This document shows, one piece after another, positions 7,040-13,638 of a stretch of 24,941 nucleotides of DNA (the first letter of the stretch is position 1; each line of letters opens with the position of its first letter). Source of the stretch: an uncultured Oscillospiraceae bacterium (GTDB taxonomy: Bacteria; Bacillota; Clostridia; Oscillospirales; Acutalibacteraceae); NCBI GenBank assembly GCA_902489595.1, contig CABUAS010000016.1, positions 1 through 24,941 on the forward strand. Reading direction: 5' to 3'. Position numbers and translations under genes: made by a program. The notes below the pieces were generated by a model, which was not told where the DNA came from, did not search any database, and saw nothing but the letters and a program-made list of their open reading frames with translations.

Positions 7040-8221
7040 TTACTCTCTTACGCCCATATATCTGTATGGGTTTTCTACTGTGCCGTCCTCGGCAATTTTT
7101 TCAAGTTCTGCATAAATATTCTTCATATCATCAACTGTAACGTCACGACCGCCGAGACCGTAAACATAGTTGACTGTAAGGCAGTCTGCCTTTGCTCTGT
7201 AAAGTGCGGTTGTAACTTCTGAGCCGAGAGGACCGCAGTTGTCGTTATAACTTTCTGTTCTGTCCATCATAGCAACTGCTTTGCAGTTTTTAAGTGCATC
7301 GGCAATTTCGCTTGCAGGGAACGGTCTGAACAAACGGATTTTAACAAGACCGACTTTTTTGCCCTGTGCTCTCAAAGCATCAACGGCGTCTTTCGTTGTA
7401 CCTGCTGCCGAGCCGATAATAACAACTGCATACTCGGCATCGTCCATTTTATACTCTTCAAACAGTCCGTACTCTCTGCCGCTGATTTCTTTATATTCTT
7501 TGGCAACATCGAGCGTTACCTGTTTAGCATTTTTAAGTGCCTCTGCCTGTGCTCTCTTAGCCTCAAAATAATAATTTGTAACACTGTAAGGGCCGACAGC
7601 CATAGGCATTTCGGGATTAAGAAGATAGTTTTCAGGCTCATACTCGCCTACAAAATCCTTAACCTCTTTATCTTCAAGCAGATTGATATTTTCCACAGCG
7701 TGTGAGGTAATGAAACCGTCCTGACAAATCATAACGGGAAGTTTAACATCTTTATGCTCGGCAATTCTGTATGCCATAACGAGGTTATCATAAACCTCCT
7801 GATTATTTTCGGCATAAATCTGAATCCAGCCTGCATCTCTTGCACCCATTGAGTCACTGTGGTCGCAGTTGATATTGATAGGACCCGAAAGTGCACGGTT
7901 TACAAGTGTAAGCACACAGGGAAGCCTGTTTGATGCGGCAAGATAAAGCTCTTCCCACATAAGTGCCATACCTGCCGATGATGTGGCAGTTACGGAACGT
8001 GCACCTGCTGCTTCGGCACCGATAACTGCAGACATTGCAGAGTGCTCGGACTCAACAGGAATAAATTCCGAATCCACTTTACCGCTTGCAACAAGCTTTG
8101 AAAAATACTGCGGAATTTCAGTTGACGGGGTAATCGGAAAAGCAGCCATTACATCGGGATTAATCTGGCGAAGTGCCTCAGCAACTGCTTCGTTACCGCT
8201 TAAACGATCTCTTCTTGCCAT
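7040..8221 (-). CDS. porA: 2-oxoacid:ferredoxin oxidoreductase, alpha subunit
   Basis: 393-aa alpha chain that packs on the beta chain around TPP. Seen: LSGNEAVAEAL at the N-terminus, AAFPITPSTEIPQY near 29-42, the conserved VESEHSAMSAVIGAEAAGAR stretch near 57, a TSSAGMALMWEEL segment, then a transketolase C-terminal-like domain with VKIRLFRPFP and a C-terminal YGLGGRDVT. Length is normal for POR/VOR alpha (about 390). GGGGGT sits before the ATG and only one base separates it from the delta gene. Sequence alone does not tell pyruvate from branched-chain oxoacid specificity. Confidence 0.9.
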   Translation of the reverse strand: MARRDRLSGNEAVAEALRQINPDVMAAFPITPSTEIPQYFSKLVASGKVDSEFIPVESEHSAMSAVIGAEAAGARSVTATSSAGMALMWEELYLAASNRLPCVLTLVNRALSGPININCDHSDSMGARDAGWIQIYAENNQEVYDNLVMAYRIAEHKDVKLPVMICQDGFITSHAVENINLLEDKEVKDFVGEYEPENYLLNPEMPMAVGPYSVTNYYFEAKRAQAEALKNAKQVTLDVAKEYKEISGREYGLFEEYKMDDAEYAVVIIGSAAGTTKDAVDALRAQGKKVGLVKIRLFRPFPASEIADALKNCKAVAMMDRTESYNDNCGPLGSEVTTALYRAKADCLTVNYVYGLGGRDVTVDDMKNIYAELEKIAEDGTVENPYRYMGVRE

Positions 8222-8222
8222 T

Positions 8223-8525
8223 TTACTTTACCCCCTTCATTGTGATAGCGCCTGTATGGCAGGCTTTAACGCAAATGCCACAGCCTTTGCAGTGGTCATA
8301 ATCGAAAGCGCCTCGCTTGCCGTCTACAACAGGAATAACGCTGTCAGGGCAAACAGGAACGCACATTAAGCAATGAATGCACAAATCCTCGTGAAGCTCG
8401 GGTTTAACCGAAGTCCACTCGCCTGTATTAAAATGAACAGAGGTTTCAGGGCCGTAAATCTGCATACCCTCTGTCAGATCCTGCCATTTGCAGTCAAGAC
8501 CTAATTTATTTACGTCTGATTTCAT
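8223..8525 (-). CDS. porD: 2-oxoacid:ferredoxin oxidoreductase, delta (2[4Fe-4S]) subunit
   Basis: 100-aa electron-transfer subunit. Two complete ferredoxin motifs are visible: C49-x2-C52-x2-C55-x3-C59 and C79-x2-C82-x2-C85-x3-C89, each followed by the usual Pro or helical turn. The roughly 45-residue N-terminal extension is typical of POR delta chains. It carries electrons from the TPP centre to soluble ferredoxin. GGAGG lies in the end of the gamma gene, whose stop codon abuts this start. Confidence 0.93.
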   Translation of the reverse strand: MKSDVNKLGLDCKWQDLTEGMQIYGPETSVHFNTGEWTSVKPELHEDLCIHCLMCVPVCPDSVIPVVDGKRGAFDYDHCKGCGICVKACHTGAITMKGVK

Positions 8526-9107
8526 TTAGATAACCTCCTTAACTTCATCAAATGTCATTTTAAGAGCGTTCATATTACCCTCAATAACCTCAGGCTTTGA
8601 TGCAAATTTATGGCTGAATGACGCCTCCATTTCAGAGAGAAATTCATCAAAATCCATAACATTTGAAACTTTTACAATGCCTGCAAGCATAGGTGAATTC
8701 GGGAAATACTTGCCGAGGCAGGCAACGGAAACTTTGCGGGCATCAACTGTAAACACTCTGCCTTTGTAGCCGTGAAGATGAGGCATAATTTCATCTTTCC
8801 CCTTTGCAGTGTTGATGAGCAGTGCGCCGTCTTCGCTGAGACCTGCGGTAACATTAACGGTATCGAGAAGACCCTCGTCAACAACAACAACGAAATCGGG
8901 ATTATAAATATTTGAATGAACACGAATTTCGTTTTTGCTTATTCGATTATAAGCCGTAATTGGCGCACCCATTCTTTCAGGGCCGTATTCGGGGAAGCCC
9001 TGAACATAGCTGCCTGTTTTGAATGCTACATCGGCAAGGAGCAGAGCAGCAGTTTTTGCACCCTGACCGCCTCTGCCGTGCCAGCGGATTTCTACAACAT
9101 CTTTCAT
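8526..9107 (-). CDS. porC: 2-oxoacid:ferredoxin oxidoreductase, gamma subunit
   Basis: 193-aa gamma chain, first gene of the operon. Seen: the N-terminal IRWHGRGGQGAKTAALLLAD signature, GFPEYGPERMGAPITAYNRIS near 40-60, and DFVVVVDEGLLDTVNV. The gene order gamma-delta-alpha-beta matches four-subunit POR operons of Thermotoga and archaea. Clostridia more often use a single-chain PFOR for pyruvate, so this second type may have a different job. AGGAGG lies 7 nt before the ATG, directly after the T-box terminator, so translation depends on read-through of that terminator. Confidence 0.92.
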   Translation of the reverse strand: MKDVVEIRWHGRGGQGAKTAALLLADVAFKTGSYVQGFPEYGPERMGAPITAYNRISKNEIRVHSNIYNPDFVVVVDEGLLDTVNVTAGLSEDGALLINTAKGKDEIMPHLHGYKGRVFTVDARKVSVACLGKYFPNSPMLAGIVKVSNVMDFDEFLSEMEASFSHKFASKPEVIEGNMNALKMTFDEVKEVI

Positions 9108-9143
9108 AGTTTACCTCCTGTTTATTACCATTATCATAAGAAC

Positions 9144-9180
9144 AAAAAACGCCTCTTTACCCTGTAAAGGTAAAGAGACG
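9144..9180 (-). terminator. T-box leader terminator
   Basis: A 12-bp stem (CGTCTCTTTACC at 9180-9169 with GGTAAAGAGGCG ending 9150, one G-U) followed by TTTTTT (9149-9144). The 5' arm overlaps the sequence needed for the T-box antiterminator, the normal alternative-fold arrangement. Confidence 0.93.
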
Positions 9181-9412
9181 ATAATTAATACCGTGGTACC
9201 ACTCTTTTTCATCTTTTGCAAGACGCACTCAACGAACCAACATTCGCTTGCATTTATAACGGTTGCCGCCGTCTGCACTTACTTGAATTTCAGCACAGCC
9301 ACTCAAAGAGGATATTACGATTTTACTTTTAATGCCTCGCACCGGACGGCAATTCTCTGAATAAAAGCACAAAACCGATTTTTGTTCTTGTCAATGTGTT
9401 TGAATATTATTT
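9144..9412 (-). promoter_or_regulatory. T-box leader of the oxidoreductase operon (probable Ile specifier)
   Basis: Leader of about 270 nt between promoter and terminator. Read 5'-3' on the minus strand: lower stem I (CAAGA 9390 / TCTTTG 9309), upper stem (GGTTTT 9376 / AAAATC 9324 and CTTTTA 9367 / TAAAAG 9331), AGAGA, distal hairpin TGCC/GGCA with loop GTCCGGTGCGA (9347-9337), and the 3' side of the specifier loop ending ATC-C (ATC at 9313-9311), 6 nt before GAG as in glyQS-type leaders. Then come stem III (ACGG 9272 / CCGT 9262) and the T-box GAGTGGTACCACGG (9204-9191), whose TGGT (9201-9198) would pair with NCCA of a tRNA with A73, as in tRNA-Ile. An uncharged tRNA should favour antitermination. 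The T-box class is firm; the Ile codon is less sure because the next base is C rather than the usual purine, and TAT one base upstream is an alternative. Confidence 0.92.
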
Positions 9413-9418
9413 TTTGAA

Positions 9419-9447
9419 ATTATAATACAAAAAAATACGTTTGTCAA
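9419..9447 (-). promoter_or_regulatory. Consensus promoter of the T-box/oxidoreductase operon
   Basis: Perfect TTGACA (9447-9442), 17-nt spacer, perfect TATAAT (9424-9419) on the minus strand. This is the strongest promoter in the window; expected start about 9412. With such a promoter, output would be set mainly by the downstream attenuator. Confidence 0.93.
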
Positions 9448-9480
9448 CAGGAAACGGCAAGAAATTTCGGTATATAAAGC

Positions 9481-9507
9481 GAGAGGGCACAGAAACCCTC
9501 CCCTACA
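9481..9507 (+). repeat. YYTAC-tailed palindromic repeat, copy 3 (GGGAGGG type)
   Basis: GAGAGGG / CCCTCCC with 8-nt loop and CTACA tail. The 5' arm has one change (A for G) relative to copy 2 and none opposite it, so the stem has one A-C mismatch. It lies just upstream of the oxidoreductase promoter. Confidence 0.8.
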
Positions 9508-9527
9508 ATGAATATTATTTGATTTTC

Positions 9528-9554
9528 GGCGGGGGTGTGGGCACCCCGCCCTAC
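9528..9554 (+). repeat. YYTAC-tailed palindromic repeat, copy 4 (GGCGGGG stem)
   Basis: GGCGGGG (9528-9534), 9-nt loop GTGTGGGCA, CCCCGCC (9544-9550), tail CTAC. Same architecture as copies 2 and 3 with an unrelated GC-rich stem, 20 bp after copy 3. Confidence 0.75.
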
Positions 9555-9585
9555 GACGAATATTTGTAGAGCTAACAGAGAAAAA

Positions 9586-9697
9586 GGCTCCCTTGATGAT
9601 GAAGCTGTCACCGAATGTGACTGAGGGAGAGATACAATACTTTGTTGTTATACTACCCCTCCGTCACTTGCGTGACACCTCCCCTGACAAGGAGATG
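9586..9697. repeat. Large imperfect inverted-repeat element (MITE-like)
   Basis: Two half-elements face each other around a 25-bp AT-rich centre. The left half (9586-9629) has GTCAC-5nt-GTGAC inside CTCCCTT...AGGGAG. The right half (9655-9697) has GTCAC-4nt-GTGAC followed by an ACCTCC...AAGGAG hairpin. No transposase is coded. Related half-element at 11331-11373. It sits directly downstream of the SLH-protein gene, where it might also slow transcription. With copies 3 and 4, and the T-box leader with its promoter to the left, it accounts for the 600-bp stretch 9108-9708, which has no gene. Confidence 0.7.
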
Positions 9698-9708
9698 CAC
9701 ACAAAGGT

Positions 9709-11178
9709 TTATTCAAAATTGCCGATATTGCATACTTTGCCGAAACCATACAAAATCTTTGTTGCATGGATACGCTGTGTTGCACCCTGCGGATTTATAA
9801 AGCCTTGCTGTGTGCCTGTAATCATTCCGTTATAATTTGACCACTGCAAAGCCTCTACAGCCCAATCATTTACATCTCTGAAATCGGGATATGAAGAAAG
9901 ATCAACATTTTTATACTTTTCATCACCGATAGTTCCGCTGTCTTTTGCGAATCTGAACAGGAATGACGCAGTCTGCTCTCGTGTTACATTGTCAAACGGT
10001 TTGAATGTAATTTGGTTTGTAATGCCATTATCAAGCGCCCAGCAAGCGGCATCATAATAGTAAACACCCGTGTCTTTAATATCGGTAAACGGTGATGTTT
10101 TATAACGGTTGTTGTCTGCGTAAGGCTCGCCTGCCATACGGTAAAGAATAGTTACAAACATTGCTCTGGTAATAGGTGTTTTAGGTGAAAAATCAGAGTA
10201 AAGCGGTGGATTTGTGCCTTTAATGAATTCATTATACACAGATGTATATAAAATGTATTTAAAATAATCATCTTTGAAAGCAGTTATATCCATAAACGGA
10301 AGTTGATAAGTTATTTCGCCGCAGTTTGAGCAGTACAAAAAGAATAAATCGCCTACATTTTTCCAACATTCTTCATGCTCTTCATAAGATTCACAAAAAG
10401 AATGATTGAATTTATCAATATATTCGGGATGTAAACCATAAGTAAGAACATTTTCCCACTGTTCTTCTGTGCCTTCATAACCGATAAATGCACTCTCATT
10501 GCAAGGATAAAAATTATCACTTATATATTTAAGTGAAGTCGGCAGAATTACAGAAGTCATACTGACACAACCGTCAAAAGCATTTTGAACATTTTCAATA
10601 TTAGGAGCATAAAAGTTAATAAGATTTTTGCAGCCGCGAAATGCACCATCATGTATATTTCTTAATTTTTCAGGCCAGTTTTCACTGCTGTTGCTTAAAA
10701 CACGATAAAGACTTTCACAGTTACTAAATGCATATTCTTCAATACGAATAATATTATCCGACAGAATAACGTACTCAAGATTATCACAATTTGCAAATGC
10801 AGCTTCGGAAATAACCGAAACTGTATTAGGAATCTGAACCATCTTCAAAGAGCGCAATGAAATTAAAGCTTCTTTCCCGATAGTAGTAACCATTACACCG
10901 TCATCGACATAATCAGGGATTGAAAGATACTCAATATCCCCTTCAAAGTCTGTTATAACCGCATATTTATGACTTCTGTCAGTATAATCATAATACAGAA
11001 TAAAATCATCTCCGACCGCTGCTTTAGCTTTAAAATCAAAGCCTGCGGTAATGGTGAATAGCATCGCAAGGGAAAGGATTAAAGATACAATGCGCTTTGC
11101 GGTTCGATTATAGCATCGAGCCTGCCGCTTACTTTGCGGTGCGTCGAGGACGCCGCACCCTACGTTTTTTGTGTTCAT
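9709..11178 (-). CDS. Secreted BspA-type LRR protein with SLH domains
   Basis: 489-aa exported surface protein. The signal peptide has an unusually long basic N-region (about 30 residues) before the hydrophobic core IVSLILSLAMLFTITAGF, and probable cleavage after AKAA. Residues about 65-250 hold BspA-like leucine-rich repeats (IPNTVSVISEAAFANCDNLEYV, EEYAFSNCESLYRV, DGAFRGCKNL). Three SLH domains follow: from about 305 (TRAMFVTILYRMAG), 375 (TREQTASFLFRFA) and 430 (a divergent TQRIHATKILY), which should anchor it to secondary wall polymers. The ATG at 11178 is chosen because GGAGG lies 8 nt upstream; a longer form lacks a good site. Part of the N-region is encoded by a palindromic repeat at 11137-11163. 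Ligand unknown; adhesion is a guess from the family. Confidence 0.88.
   Translation of the reverse strand: MNTKNVGCGVLDAPQSKRQARCYNRTAKRIVSLILSLAMLFTITAGFDFKAKAAVGDDFILYYDYTDRSHKYAVITDFEGDIEYLSIPDYVDDGVMVTTIGKEALISLRSLKMVQIPNTVSVISEAAFANCDNLEYVILSDNIIRIEEYAFSNCESLYRVLSNSSENWPEKLRNIHDGAFRGCKNLINFYAPNIENVQNAFDGCVSMTSVILPTSLKYISDNFYPCNESAFIGYEGTEEQWENVLTYGLHPEYIDKFNHSFCESYEEHEECWKNVGDLFFLYCSNCGEITYQLPFMDITAFKDDYFKYILYTSVYNEFIKGTNPPLYSDFSPKTPITRAMFVTILYRMAGEPYADNNRYKTSPFTDIKDTGVYYYDAACWALDNGITNQITFKPFDNVTREQTASFLFRFAKDSGTIGDEKYKNVDLSSYPDFRDVNDWAVEALQWSNYNGMITGTQQGFINPQGATQRIHATKILYGFGKVCNIGNFE
11137..11163 (+). repeat. YYTAC-tailed palindromic repeat, copy 5 (GGTGCG stem), inside a coding region
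   Basis: GGTGCG (11138-11143) / CGCACC (11154-11159), inner loop TCGAGGACGC, tail CTAC. It lies antisense within the signal-peptide region of the SLH protein, translated as roughly VGCGVLDAP. Same stem as copy 8 at 18083. Confidence 0.8.
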
Positions 11179-11227
11179 TTTTTTAACCTCCGATAAAATA
11201 AAAAATGCACAGCTCATTGGCTCTTTT

Positions 11228-11256
11228 AATATATCATTATTTTAACCAAAGGTCAA
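11228..11256 (-). promoter_or_regulatory. Promoter of the LRR-SLH protein gene
   Basis: TTGACC (11256-11251), 17-nt spacer, TATATT (11233-11228) on the minus strand. Its -35 box begins one base after the T-tract of the groESL terminator, so the gene is transcribed independently of groESL. Confidence 0.75.
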
Positions 11257-11257
11257 G

Positions 11258-11285
11258 AAAAACGGTCGGAATGAACCGACCGTTT
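11258..11285 (-). terminator. groESL terminator
   Basis: A 10-bp perfect stem (AAACGGTCGG 11260-11269 / CCGACCGTTT 11276-11285, 6-nt loop) with a TTTTT tract at 11262-11258 on the minus strand, downstream of groEL. Confidence 0.88.
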
Positions 11286-11330
11286 AGATATGTTGTTATA
11301 AAGCGGAGAATTTTTAAAAATATTTTGAAT

Positions 11331-11373
11331 CCCTCCGCCTCGTACCTCGGCACCTTCCTTTAACAAGGGAGGC
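11331..11373 (+). repeat. Half-element of the inverted-repeat family
   Basis: CCCTCCG start, then an 8-bp hairpin CCTTCCTT-taac-AAGGGAGG. Similar in order and sequence to the right half of the element at 9655-9697, but the inner GTCAC/GTGAC hairpin is degraded. It lies in the groEL 3' UTR ahead of the terminator. Confidence 0.6.
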
Positions 11374-11378
11374 AAGTA

Positions 11379-13019
11379 TTAATACATACCGCCCTGAGCT
11401 GCGGCTGCCATAGCGGCTGCGTTTGCAGCATCTGCCTGCGGGTCTTTGATATCTGTTACAAGTGACTCGGTTGTGAGTACCATTGATGCAACAGATGCGG
11501 CATTCTGAAGTGCAGAGCGTGTAACCTTTGCAGGGTCTACGATACCTGCATCAATCATATCGCAGTACTCATTAGCGGCAAAATTGTAGCCGTAGCCTGC
11601 TTTATTTGCATTAAGGATTTTATCAAGAATTACAGAGCCTTCCATGCCTGCATTCTTTGCAATCTGACGAACAGGCTCTTCAAGTGCCTTAAGAACGATT
11701 GAAACGCCTGTTTTGAAATCGGCGTCATCTGTATCAAGAAGTTTTTCAACAGCAGGAACTGCATTGATAAGAGCAACGCCGCCGCCTGCCACGATACCCT
11801 CTTCAACTGCCGCTTTAGTAGCTGCAAGAGCATCCTCAATACGGAGTTTCTTTTCTTTCATTTCAGTTTCGGTAGCGGCACCAACCTTGATTACTGCTAC
11901 ACCGCCTGCCATTTTGGCAAGTCTTTCCTGAAGTTTTTCGGTATCAAATTCAGATGTTGATGCCTCAATAGCAGTTCTTATCTGACCTACACGAGCCTTG
12001 ATAGCGTCTGCATCACCTGCACCGTCAACAATAATTGTGTTTTCTTTTGTAACTTTTACCTGACGAGCCTTACCAAGCATAGCCATAGTAGCATCCTTAA
12101 GCTCAATGCCGAGATCCGATGTAATAACCTGACCGCCTGTAAGAACAGCGATATCCTGAAGCATATCCTTTCTTCTGTCGCCGAAGCCGGGTGCTTTTAC
12201 GCATACGCATGTAAATGTACCGCGGAGTTTGTTAAGAAGAATTGTCTGAAGAGCCTCGCCCTCAACATCTTCGGCAACGATTACAAGTTTCTGACCGCTC
12301 TTGAGAACTGATTCAAGAAGAGGAAGAATATCCTGAACGGTTGAAATCTTTTTATCTGTTATAAGAAGGAGTGCATCGTCGATAACTGCTTCCATTTTAT
12401 CTGTATCGGTTACCATATAAGGGCTGATATAGCCACGGTCAAACTGCATACCTTCTACTACTTCGCAAACAGTCTCGGCTGTTTTTGATTCCTCAACAGT
12501 GATAACGCCGTCTGCAGAAACCTTTTCCATAGCATCTGCAATAAGTGAGCCGATATATTCATCCTGTGCTGAAACAGTAGCAACACGTGCAATATCGTTT
12601 GTGCCGCTTATCTGCTTTGAATTTGCTTTTACGGCATTAACTGCTTCATCAACGGCAGCTTTGATACCGCTTTTAACAACCATCGGGTTTGCGCCGGCGG
12701 CTACATTTTTCATACCCTCACGAACGAGAGCCTGAGCAAGAAGTGTAGCAGTTGTTGTACCGTCGCCTGCATCATCGTTTGTTTTTGATGAAACCTCTTT
12801 AACAAGCTGAGCGCCCATATTTTCAAATGCGTTGTCGAGCTCAATTTCCTTAGCGATTGTTACGCCGTCGTTTGTGATAAGCGGAGCGCCGTACTTTTTA
12901 TCAAGAACCACGTTTCTGCCTTTAGGACCGAGCGTGATTTTAACAGTGTTTGCAAGTTTATCAATACCTGCCTGAAGAGCCTTGCGGGCATCTTCGCCGA
13001 AAATAATATCCTTAGCCAT
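11379..13019 (-). CDS. groEL: Chaperonin GroEL (60 kDa)
   Basis: 546-aa ATP-dependent chaperonin that forms the double heptameric ring and folds proteins with GroES. Seen: AKDIIFGEDARKAL at the start, ATP-site GDGTTTATLLAQAL near 86-99, and the conserved hinge segments GGVAVIKVGA and EEGIVAGGGVAL. The C-terminus is Ala-rich and ends QGGMY rather than in long GGM repeats, within normal variation. AGGAGG precedes the ATG. Second gene of the CIRCE-controlled groES-groEL operon. Confidence 0.99.
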   Translation of the reverse strand: MAKDIIFGEDARKALQAGIDKLANTVKITLGPKGRNVVLDKKYGAPLITNDGVTIAKEIELDNAFENMGAQLVKEVSSKTNDDAGDGTTTATLLAQALVREGMKNVAAGANPMVVKSGIKAAVDEAVNAVKANSKQISGTNDIARVATVSAQDEYIGSLIADAMEKVSADGVITVEESKTAETVCEVVEGMQFDRGYISPYMVTDTDKMEAVIDDALLLITDKKISTVQDILPLLESVLKSGQKLVIVAEDVEGEALQTILLNKLRGTFTCVCVKAPGFGDRRKDMLQDIAVLTGGQVITSDLGIELKDATMAMLGKARQVKVTKENTIIVDGAGDADAIKARVGQIRTAIEASTSEFDTEKLQERLAKMAGGVAVIKVGAATETEMKEKKLRIEDALAATKAAVEEGIVAGGGVALINAVPAVEKLLDTDDADFKTGVSIVLKALEEPVRQIAKNAGMEGSVILDKILNANKAGYGYNFAANEYCDMIDAGIVDPAKVTRSALQNAASVASMVLTTESLVTDIKDPQADAANAAAMAAAAQGGMY

Positions 13020-13049
13020 TATAGATTTCCTCCTGTATTAATGCTGTTA

Positions 13050-13322
13050 TTACTCAACTACGGCAAGAATGTCTTTAACAGATGCGATTGTATAATCCTG
13101 ACCGTCAAGTTTAACATCTGTGCCGCTGTATTTTGTAATGATTACTTTGTCACCTGTGCTGACAGTCATCGGGTTTTCTTCCGTACCCGGACCAACTGCC
13201 TCTACAAGCATAAATTCAGGCTTTTCCTGTGCCGATGCGGCAATAAAAAGTCCTGATGCCGTTGTTTCTTCTGCCTCAACCGATTTGAGCAGAACCTTGT
13301 CTGCAAGTGGTTTAATAGTCAT
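13050..13322 (-). CDS. groES: Co-chaperonin GroES (10 kDa)
   Basis: 90-aa heptameric lid for GroEL. Seen: the N-terminal TIKPLADKVLLK strand, a shortened mobile loop around EAEETTASGLFI, GDKVIITKYSGTDVKLDGQDY near the middle, and a final strand VKDILAVVE. GAGGTG precedes the ATG. First gene of the operon, with promoter and CIRCE directly upstream. Confidence 0.98.
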   Translation of the reverse strand: MTIKPLADKVLLKSVEAEETTASGLFIAASAQEKPEFMLVEAVGPGTEENPMTVSTGDKVIITKYSGTDVKLDGQDYTIASVKDILAVVE

Positions 13323-13359
13323 AAGAATGTCACCTCTATTTAAAAATAATTTTCAAGTT

Positions 13360-13386
13360 TTAGCACTCTATGACCCCGAGTGCTAA
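13360..13386. promoter_or_regulatory. CIRCE operator (HrcA binding site)
   Basis: Exact consensus TTAGCACTC (13360-13368), 9-nt spacer, GAGTGCTAA (13378-13386). It lies at and just after the groESL transcription start, so HrcA bound there would repress the operon until heat shock titrates it. No hrcA gene is in the window. Confidence 0.98.
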
Positions 13387-13391
13387 TTACT

Positions 13392-13419
13392 ATTTTAGCA
13401 AGAATTTTCCATTTGTCAA
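13392..13419 (-). promoter_or_regulatory. groESL promoter
   Basis: TTGACA (13419-13414), 16-nt spacer, TAAAAT (13397-13392) on the minus strand. The start should fall at about 13385, at the edge of CIRCE. Confidence 0.88.
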
Positions 13420-13513
13420 TAGTGTTCACAAATATTTAAAAAAATATAGCATTCTCATACTATAAATATTGCACTGACGCATATGATTATTACTTAGTTT
13501 ATTAAATATAAAT
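13420..13513. other. AT-rich intergenic stretch, nothing recognised
   Basis: No coding region, RNA motif or repeat is seen between the groESL promoter and the putative ispDF terminator. Together with CIRCE, promoter and repeat copies 6 and 7 this fills the 316-bp gap between groES and ispF. Confidence 0.6.
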
Positions 13514-13532
13514 AAAAAAGCGGATAAATCCG
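13514..13532 (-). terminator. Weak candidate terminator of the ispD-ispF operon
   Basis: A short stem (CGGA/TCCG, 4-5 bp) followed by CTTTTTTATTT on the minus strand. The stem is short for an intrinsic terminator, but the T-tract and position after two repeat hairpins fit. Confidence 0.4.
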
Positions 13533-13552
13533 ACACATACTGAAATTAATAC

Positions 13553-13578
13553 GGGTCGATGAAGGCATCGACCCCTAC
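13553..13578 (+). repeat. YYTAC-tailed palindromic repeat, copy 6 (GTCGATG stem)
   Basis: GGGTCGATG / CATCGACCC (9 bp) with loop AAGG and tail CTAC. Same stem as copy 1, where the loop is ATGG. Followed 18 bp later by a GGGAGGG-type copy. Confidence 0.82.
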
Positions 13579-13596
13579 TATAAAATTAAATTATAC

Positions 13597-13622
13597 GGGA
13601 GGGCACGGAGGCCCTCCCCTAC
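13597..13622 (+). repeat. YYTAC-tailed palindromic repeat, copy 7 (GGGAGGG stem)
   Basis: GGGAGGG (13597-13603), 8-nt loop CACGGAGG, CCCTCCC (13612-13618), tail CTAC. It lies 16 bp past the ispF stop. Confidence 0.85.
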
Positions 13623-13638
13623 TGACTAATTTTTTCGT

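Noticed and set aside
6085..9107. Indolepyruvate:ferredoxin oxidoreductase
   Set aside because: That enzyme has two subunits with the TPP and ferredoxin parts fused in one chain; here four separate subunits with POR/VOR cysteine patterns are seen.
9593..9835. Small rightward open frame across the inverted-repeat element
   Set aside because: It is made of repeat sequence plus the antisense end of the SLH gene, with no ribosome site.
9481..13622. CRISPR array or tandem repeat array
   Set aside because: The repeats are dispersed singly or in pairs, are palindromic with varied stems, and lack regular spacers or cas genes.
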